A stretch of DNA of 64,000 nt, from positions 7,570,006-7,634,005 of the forward strand of contig CM030840.1 of the NCBI GenBank assembly GCA_018105865.1, in the 5' to 3' direction. Within the stretch, counting starts at the first letter, position 1; every line of letters begins with the position of its first letter. The notes beneath the pieces were generated by a model that saw nothing but the letters and a program-made list of their open reading frames with translations, did not search any database and had not been told where the DNA came from. The translations under genes and the position numbers were made by a program. Positions 56,736 through 64,000 of this stretch are shown in pieces. This DNA is from Metaphire vulgaris. Lineage: Eukaryota > Annelida > Clitellata > Crassiclitellata > Megascolecidae.

Positions 56736-58791
56736 GAAAACAACGACAGCATATTTACTGAAGTATTCCTGGAATGATCACATCAACAGAACATCAGCAC
56801 TGAGAAGAGATAAGCGCTCGAGGAAAAATAAATCCAGAAAATGTTACCAGCAATTTCAAGGTTCGGAAAGATTTACGAAATATGGAAAATCGAATTTCGA
56901 AGAATTTTTAAGTAAAAAGAAATCACAAAAGGGGCAAACGCAGCAGCAACGGAATGGAAATTCGGCGAAATCAAGAAAAGTTGTCGGTGACAGAAATCGA
57001 CAAATTGAATCGTCTCTTGTGAGACGAACATTTAGGGGAAATAAAAAAGAAGCCGTGGGAGAGAATCGCTGTGGCTCGCTGTCTCCTTTTAATTGTCGTA
57101 TTTCCTCATTTCAGAAATGTTCCAGAAAGACAACGCGAGAACGTTTGAAGAACTGTCGCCAGCTCTGTTATAATCTCAAAACAGTTGAGAATATCAAGGA
57201 TAGTCTACGACAGATAAAGCTGCGTTCTAATCTTTTTTCTGCATCGCATCCAATCAGAACTTGCGATAAAACAACTTTGGCTCCGAATAATTGCAAAGTT
57301 GCTGTCTATAGAAACAAGTGGTTGACGAAAGGCAAGGTCGCTGCAAAAACTCGAGAAACTGAATGTATAACAGATCCCTCTGGACTAGACCGAACCTCTC
57401 GCTATTCGCAATGCGCACAAACCAACTTAAGGGTGGATTTAGCAAATGCGTGTGCAAGTGCGCAATTCAAAACTGCAAAGAGTTATGGTGACAAGGAATT
57501 CACTCGGACAAAGTTAGATCAGAGATTTTATGACGCTGGTGCCACAGATCGCATAGACGAAGTTATATCGTCAACAAAGAGATTGAACTTCTACTCTAAA
57601 GGCAGCGAACGAAAATCGTCTTTTGAAAGTAATTCAAACTCAAAGACAGGAGATCGAGTAGTCCGAAATGGGAAGCGCAGATCACAGGAGAACTATTTCC
57701 TTTCGGATGCTCGGGAAAAGCAAAGGGCGTTTTCGGAAAGAGATTTCTTTCAGGCAATCGGTCCGAACGACCCACTCGTTTTCAGAGACTCAGTCGACAA
57801 AAGCGAAAAAATTCTACCGCTTCGACTCGAATCAACAACAGCGCGTCGTCATTCAAATCTCACTAAGCGAAGCTTTCAATGGCAACCGATATACGACAGC
57901 AAAAAACCGAAATTAAAAGACAAAGAAGGGGAGAAGAGGCGGAAATCAAGCAGAAGCGAAACACGTGAACAGGAAACTCATGGCTGTTTTGCAGGAATTC
58001 TACTCCTAGAGTCAAAATTTCCTCTGAATATAGGACAGCTGAACGAATTCCTCCCTGCTCCTATTCGCGGCTTTAATGCGAGACTGTCTCTGAACGACGT
58101 TCAAAATATCTTTCTCATGCAGTCAGAATGTCAACCTACATTGCAAATTAAACCAAATGTTCCTCTTTCAATAGACAGCGCAGTTGACCATATTTCGCCA
58201 AATCATTTGCCGTCGTCATCATTATCGTCGTCGTCGTCGTCACTGTCAGTGAAAACACCTTTGTCTGCTTTGGACGGTTTGCATGCTGAATCTATATGCT
58301 CAAAAGCTTTAGAAGAACTTGCGTCGAAAGGACGATCAGAAGGACCTTTGCTTGCGACCGACGCAGTTCCGTTTTCTCCTCTCATCAGACGAAGGCTCGA
58401 CAGCAGCAAAGCAGTTCATTCTACGTTTCTAGCTCTGCTTCCCACCCTCCACAGGGGCTGCTGCTGCGCCGAAGTTCCACCAGCCGTTAATGTCTTCAAA
58501 AGCACCGAACCATTCAGAGTGTGTCGAAGTCAGGTACCTCAGTTCCTGCCTTCTAAGGTTTGGCTCTTTGGCTGTCGACCAAGACTTGCACATGAAATCA
58601 GCTTCAGCGACAGAAGCACAGGTGGCACCTACGACAGTTTTTATGGCAACGCCATGCCCTGGAATCTCTGCATTCCTCGTCATCCTGGAAGCTATCGTCG
58701 GTCAAACTGCGTGATTGACAGTCAGTTGTTTAGCAGACCGCATCTTGTGATGATACCACTACCTTTGCCTGTTACCTTCTGCATGATATAG
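56736..58791 (+). CDS. long terminal coding exon, probably of the ZNF804-like gene
   Basis: The frame is open without a stop from 56674 to a TAG at 58789-58791 (706 codons), far beyond chance. It has no good start ATG, so it is an internal or last exon; phase-compatible acceptors end at 56735 and 56789. The first two thirds are strongly basic and Ser/Asn/Gln-rich, with an NLS-like KKPKLKDKEGEKRRK at about 57901-57945. A middle stretch follows (FPLNIGQLNEFLPAPIRGF, about 58018-58074), then a poly-Ser run (58206-58245), and a Pro/Leu-rich end finishing MIPLPLPVTF. Giant last exons of low conservation with a hydrophobic Pro/Leu end are typical of ZNF804A and GPATCH8. The link rests on order, strand and phase, not on sequence identity. 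No AATAAA is seen in the 300 bases after the stop. Confidence 0.7.
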
Positions 58792-59107
58792 AGGGAAACC
58801 CTTGGGCCAAGTCCTACGGTCGACTCATTTCAGAGTCTTGCCGACTGACAGACATTGAAATTACAAAAGAAAGACAAGCGCCTGATTCTAGAACAAGAAA
58901 CGTTTAATGCTTCGGGCTGATTGACCTGACTTACTTTATGTCTGCGTCGTGTGAAGCTACAGCTGCTACAAATCCTCTTCAACGCACTCAGATTTATATT
59001 TATATTTCTTCTTTTATGTTATACTTCAACTGATTTTATTGCGTGAGATTTATAATTTTCAAACTCAACTAAATTCGCAGAGTAATAGCAATATATTTGT
59101 CTTACAA
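58792..59107. other. putative 3' UTR
   Basis: AT-rich, non-coding, directly after the long exon; ends at the next hAT target duplication. Confidence 0.4.
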
Positions 59108-59816
59108 CAGGCATGTCAACTCAAAAGCTACTATGGCCGCATAAGATAATTTGAGTATACAGGCGGGCCACACTAACAAACTTAAGAAACCTACAGTCCT
59201 AGATTTTAATCTTATTGAAATATATTTAATTATATTTAATTAACACACATGCTACAACGGCTACATTAAGCTACCACTCTACAACACCAAACTTGACAGT
59301 TGTAATAGTATTCAAGACTGAGTAAAGTCATTAAGACAAGTCAATCATCTTTTGTGTTTTGTCCTGAGGCTTCATGCCTCTTTCTCATGACAATTTTTCG
59401 TATGTCTGGCTGAAATGAATTCGGAGCGTTGTCGCTTTCCACAAAGCTTATTAAAGACGAATTGTGTTTTAACTTTACGGCGGGCAACAACAAAATGTCC
59501 GTTACTTCTGGTTAATGTAGCCCAAAGATATTAATAGCCCGAAGGTAAGATAGCCGATTTTTTAGCGCATTTCATTTATGCACCGTGACCATAGGATATT
59601 GGGAAAGTAGGTCATAATCGATTTCTGCTAATTTTATTGGCCAATAGCTTTCTTACGCGGCGCCGTGTCACATTTCTGTTTCACACATCTAGTGTCAATT
59701 TTACAGACTTAAATTTTTGCCATTAAATGATACAATTACGGTATCCTTTGTGCGGGCCGCACGAGCGCTTGCAAAGGGCCGCATGCGGCCCGCGGGCCGC
59801 ATGTTTGACATGCCTG
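59108..59816. mobile_element. hAT-type element (CAGGCATGTCAA)
   Basis: 709 bp. Ends CAGGCATGTCAA and (complement) CAGGCATGTCAA. Perfect 8-bp duplication TCTTACAA at 59100-59107 and 59817-59824. GGGCCGCATGCGGCCCGCGG palindromes near the right end. No transposase. Confidence 0.95.
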
Positions 59817-59991
59817 TCTTACAATATTTGGATCTTGTGGAGCTCATTATAAGATAGCCTTATTATCAGGGCCGTCGAAAGAAAATACGGGCCGGGGGAC
59901 AAATATTGATTCCGGGCCTCTTGTTTCAAAACCTTGGCAAGCAAAAAATGCTTATCCTCTATCCTCATATTAAATAAATGCTGACAAGCAA

Positions 59992-60263
59992 CAGTAGCGT
60001 CATTTCACACTTTTCTCGGGGCAAGATATTTTTTTGGGCAATTTTGGTCAATTTTTGGACAATTTTTGCAAATTTGGGGCAATTTTTAGCAAATTTTGAG
60101 CCAATTTTGGCAAATTTGTAAATTTCTTACATTTTTTACAATTGTGGGCAATGTTTGGCGATTTTTTGCACATTTCACATTAATTTATTTATTTAGTACA
60201 TTATAAATTATTTCTTCATCTCCTTGGGGCGTGGCCCCCTGCCCCTCCAAAATGACACCCCTG
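59992..60263. mobile_element. hAT-type element B, copy 2, nested in A
   Basis: 272 bp. CAGTAGCGTCATTT start, right complement CAGGGGTGTCATTT. Duplication ACAAGCAA on both sides (59984-59991 and 60264-60271), the same target site as at 30457 and 30694. Confidence 0.95.
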
Positions 60264-60372
60264 ACAAGCAAAAAGAAAAGAGGTCATCTCATATTAAATA
60301 ATTGATGACAAGCAAAAAAGTCGTCATTTACATCTTTTACATTGAAATAATTTTTTCCTGGTCAGCGCGGGC

Positions 60373-60568
60373 CAGTGTTTAATCTAGGCCGCTTCCGGGG
60401 GGAATTGCCCTTTTCCGCCCCCGGAAATTTCAAATTCCCCCCCGGAAATTTTGGAATACTACATGGACTAACAGCGGCCCCTAGCAGAATTCCCCCCGGC
60501 TTTGTCAGTTTCCCCCCCCCCGGCTTTTTCAGTTTCCCCCGGAGTCCAAGAGTCTAGATTAAACACTG
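60373..60568. mobile_element. hAT-type element C (CAGTGTTTAATCTAG), nested in A
   Basis: 196 bp. 15-bp perfect ends CAGTGTTTAATCTAG. Perfect 8-bp duplication GCGCGGGC at 60365-60372 and 60569-60576. The interior is C/G-run rich (TTCCCCCC, CCGGGGGG). Absent from copy 1 of A, so younger than the duplication of A. Confidence 0.96.
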
Positions 60569-60689
60569 GCGCGGGCCCTTTGTTAATCGCCGGGCCCGGG
60601 TAAAAATGTACCTCTTTTCTCCCTCTCGTCGACCCTGCTTATTATTCCATTATTAATACTATATTATAATTATAATTATAATTATTATT

Positions 60690-61192
60690 ACTAGAAAGAT
60701 GCTCGCTTCGCTCGCGCTCGCTTCGCTCGCAGTGCAGGATAATACTAATCCAATACCTATACCTATTACCCAATCATTGAATTCATGCTGAACAACATTT
60801 CAATGATGTACATACGCCACCTAGCCAAGCTCTGCGCCACGTAATAATTAGGCCTATGTACGTTAAAATCACGCAACTGTGACCATTTGTGACGCTGTAC
60901 ACGTATTTTTTGTGTACGTTAAAATGTATGTACGTTAAAATTGCGCAACTTTCTCAAGCTACGAACAATTGTTACCAATAGCAACGTCGTCGCACGCCCA
61001 CCCCTCTGACGCTGCGATGACTCGACTAAACCGTGCTAAACTACGAACAATTGTTACCAATAGCAACGTCGTCTTCGAACATCGCCCACCAACGCATCGC
61101 GACGTAAGGACTAAACCGTCTACCAATAGTCAACCAATCAGAACGCTTGAAGGTAACAGACATACAGAATAAGGATTTTAATATTATAGATT
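60690..61192 (+). mobile_element. GCTCGCTTCGCTCGC repeat family, copy 3
   Basis: 503 bp, same order of blocks as 40671-41368 without its tandem array. Ends AAGGATTTTAATATTATAGA and is followed by (TTA)n to 61263. Confidence 0.88.
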
Positions 61193-61196
61193 ATTA

Positions 61197-61263
<67 letters not shown>
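61192..61263. repeat. (TTA)n microsatellite
   Basis: Directly abuts the end of the repeat copy, perhaps grown from its A/T tail. Confidence 0.95.
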
Positions 61264-63049
61264 GTAAATCCGAACAATATGAACACCTTGTTAAAAACCC
61301 TAACTTGAAAATACAACTACAAATTTAACAATGAATTGAAATCCATAAGAAAAATAGCTGAAAATTATATTAGTCTGATAAATTTACTAAATGTGCAAAC
61401 TGTAATTCCGAAATGTGAAAATTAATTAATAATAGTAAATAAAAGCTGTTTAAAGGATACTCAAATTAAAATACAAACTCTTTCTGATGATAACATTATT
61501 CAACTTCAACAGCTAATCTTGGCTCTGATTTAATCTCTAAGCTTCCAGTGCCTAATCACAGTAACAAGAAGATATTGAGCATACTTTAATTTATAATTTA
61601 ATTGACAATTTAGTTGATAGTAATTTAATTTAATTTAATTGATAATACTTTAATTGATAATCCAACTTGCCAATCCTTTACACTATTCGTTATGACATTA
61701 ATCAAAACAATAGTTATTGTTATTTTCAACCCACCCTGTCTATAGCTATTTCAAGAAAGATTAAGCGCATAAGAATAAGCAGCTACTATTGTACTACTCT
61801 CCAAAGCGCTATATAAATTTACGACATTTTACTTACTTACTTTACTTGTTGATGGCCATTGCAAACTCAGGGAACATTGGAAATTGTCAACAATTCAAAA
61901 TTCACCTCACTTGGCTGAAAATTGATTTTTGGAATCGTAACCAGTTCGCCTCGGTTGTTTTCTTATAGCAAAACTGTTTTAAAATTTGATGGCAATCTTT
62001 CACAATCTGTCTTTTTCCGTTACACAGCCATTTCTTTAGAGTCGTGTTACGAAGAAATATCACAATGAATTCCTTTCCAGAGTTAGTTCATGTGGCAGTA
62101 TTCGTGAGAGGGGATGACTGCAAAAATTCCGGAAGATGATTGCGTGCTTCATGCCGTGACGCTATGCACAATACACTGTGCCCCAATAAAAACACGCCAC
62201 TGTATATTTGCTCATAACTTTGGCAAATGTGAACCGATTTTTAAAATGCTTTCATTATTTGACTCAGAAATGAATGGGGACAAGACGTGGTATAATTATT
62301 TACGATGCCCTTAACGTGTAGCAGCCTTACCTATTAAAGTTAAAATAAGCGGTAAAATAGGGAAGCTGTCATGTAAAGCACATATAATATAATTGGGGCG
62401 TTTTTTATTTTTAAAGCTGTATATCTCCGCTGGGTAGCGAAATCAGTCGCTAGGAGGCGCCACGTGCAATCTTCGCTTGACATTTTGTTTTTCCCTCATT
62501 ATAACTTTTCCTTTTGGAAAGACTGGACTTTAGCGTACCACCAGTACTTGCTCGCATGGAAACGCAACGGAAAATCCTTCTATCCTCTGAACGGCACTAC
62601 GTTGCCGATTCGCCAAGGGTCAGAACATGTCGAGCGCACACCTCGATTTAGCCCTTTCCGACTATGGCCGTTTCCTTCATTGGCGTTTATCGATCGTTCG
62701 CTAGGAGGCGCCTTTCGCTCATTTACGTAGAATGAACGATCCTAAAGATTAATGTTCTTCTGGATTCGAACCCTCGCACTACGGAGGACTATTTGATTAC
62801 TATTATGTGATAAAAGTCACCAGCATATACGTACGTAATGCTCGCCAAGTGGCGCTAGGCATTACGCGCAGCAACGAATTGGAAGTTCGCAAGTTACACT
62901 CCTTTTATTAGCGAGCTCCAGAGTTCTTATTACCTCCCTTTATACAATGTTAAAGATTCCGATCGTGCTAGGCTTTCACCCAGCATCCGGAGCGATCGAA
63001 CACTGGTGAGCCTTGCAAACTCTCGTCCCGGGCCAAGGCCTGAGGCATA
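61264..63049. other. non-coding; CGCTAGGAGGCGCC word twice
   Basis: CGCTAGGAGGCGCC at 62449 and 62700. A tRNA-like B box (GGGTTCGAATCC, minus strand) at about 62765 lacks a convincing A box. No gene supported. Confidence 0.4.
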
Positions 63050-63206
63050 TATACACGGCTCCGGCCTGCGTGACCCTGTAGAGGCCACCACTGACTTCGG
63101 TCAATACACGGCTCCGGCCTTCGTGACTGTAGAAGACACCATTCAGCATACATACACGGCTTCGGCCTTCGTGACCCTGTAGAGGTCACCACTGACTTCG
63201 GTCAAT
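63050..63206. repeat. three-unit tandem repeat of about 50 bp
   Basis: ATACACGGCTCCGGCC-type starts at 63050, 63103 and 63151, with CTGTAGAGGCCACCACTGAC-type middles. Units 1 and 3 share ACTGACTTCGGTCAAT. Confidence 0.88.
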
Positions 63207-63258
63207 CTTAGTGACGGGTAGTCACCGTAAAACTTTTGTTTTGCGTTAGGTCACCTTA

Positions 63259-63736
63259 TTGAAGGTCAAGAAACCTTCCGCGACCTTCTTACAGTTATAT
63301 AGAATTGTTCTTATAACTCTCATGCATTGTGACTAAATATTTTGATGACTTTCACATGGTTTATTGCTTAATTAATTGCTTGTCTGTTGAATGCATAATC
63401 GTTATGCTAGAGGTCATTGCATATCTTTTGTAGGTCAAGGACGCTCTCGACCTTGATTCAGAACCTTCTTTAAGCTGTTGCGACCTCTGGACGCTCGTTT
63501 TCTAGTTAGTGTCTGTCTTCTCGTTCAGGACCTCTAGCGTAAGCTCAGTTAAGGTTAGTCATTGCGTGTCAAGGTTATCTCCAAGTACGTTTTAGGCGTG
63601 TTCAACTCAGCTTGATCCTTCTGTGTTCGTCCTCGAGATAAGTCACTTGAAGGTCATCGTATAGACCCTGACCCTGGTTATCGTTCGTCGTCATTCGATG
63701 TTGATTTCGCCTCTGAAATACATTACTTGAAGGTCA
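63259..63736 (+). promoter_or_regulatory. cluster of TTGAAGGTCA nuclear-receptor-like half-sites
   Basis: The extended half-site TTGAAGGTCA occurs at 63259, 63647 and 63727, with further AGGTCA words at about 63183, 63248, 63410 and 63433. The two right-hand sites lie in loosely similar units about 80 bp apart. This could be regulatory or simply a repeat unit upstream of the LINE. Confidence 0.35.
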
Positions 63737-63772
63737 AGTTATAATCTTTACTTTTATTTACCTTTTCTCTCT

Positions 63773-64000
63773 AAGCTGCTGGAGAAACTCGTAAACAAGC
63801 GTCTGGTGGTACATCTGTGCGAGAATGGGCTAATACCTACAGAGCAGTCTGTCTATCGTCGAGGACACTCTACAGAGACAGCCATTTTAAAAATCCTTAA
63901 TGACCTGGTGGATGCGACTTCGAACGGACGGGTAGCGCTTCTCTGCCTACTCGATCTTTCGGCAGCGTTTGATACGGTGGATCACCAGATCCTCACCCGG
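63773..64000 (+). mobile_element. LINE reverse transcriptase, start of a copy running off the window
   Basis: Uninterrupted frame for 76 codons: KLLEKLVNKRL, then the GLIPTEQSVYRRGHSTETA block and the LLDLSAAFDTVDH core. This is the N-terminal palm region of Jockey/CR1/L2-like reverse transcriptases. The frame is clean, so the copy may be young; the coding part upstream of the palm is not seen. Confidence 0.88.

Larger units (their letters stand above)
59867..60637. mobile_element. hAT-type element A, copy 2, with nested B and C
   Basis: 771 bp. Ends CAGGGCCGTCGA and (complement) CAGGGTCGACGA. Perfect 8-bp duplication CTTATTAT at 59859-59866 and 60638-60645. It is collinear with 30340-30895, including element B at the same place, but additionally holds element C. 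Confidence 0.96.

Overview
This window is animal nuclear DNA, most likely from a marine invertebrate. I cannot name the phylum. The evidence is split genes with GT-AG introns, a rhodopsin-family receptor exon, long microsatellites ((TA)n, (GAT)n, (GA)n, (TTA)n, (ACT)n), several decayed non-LTR retrotransposons, and a very dense population of small hAT-type elements. The palindrome TAGGCCTA is also scattered through the non-coding DNA. Nothing looks prokaryotic or viral.

Layout. Bases 3-797 hold the 3' part of a class A GPCR gene on the + strand. Bases 1.4-2.8 kb hold a decayed minus-strand copy of a multicopy invertebrate gene family. From about 3 to 22 kb there are simple repeats, LINE fragments, MITEs, a diverged tandem duplication (11.5-12.7 kb) and a transposase-bearing hAT element (16.4-18.4 kb) whose reading frame is split by another repeat.

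The most important gene spans much of the right half. The exon at 46354-46473 encodes a C2H2 finger of the ZNF804/GPATCH8 type, and the exon at 54803-54942 carries the basic segment that follows that finger in the family, in matching phase. A 2 kb open exon ending at 58791 fits the giant last exon of such genes. Candidate phase-compatible exons lie at 22622-22685, 42506-42594 and 55811-56173. If they are right, most of the transposon-rich DNA between 22 and 55 kb is intron of this one gene.

The rest is mobile DNA. For ten small hAT-type elements I could define both ends by inverted termini plus exact 8-bp target-site duplications; two more have 7 of 8 duplicated bases. Several are nested two to four deep (34.6-36.2, 30.3-30.9 and 59.9-60.6 kb). 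Elements with different termini share an internal motif, GACAAGCAAAAAAGGTC, which is the most unusual pattern in the window. The right edge runs into a LINE reverse transcriptase reading off the end, preceded by a short tandem repeat and a cluster of AGGTCA half-sites.
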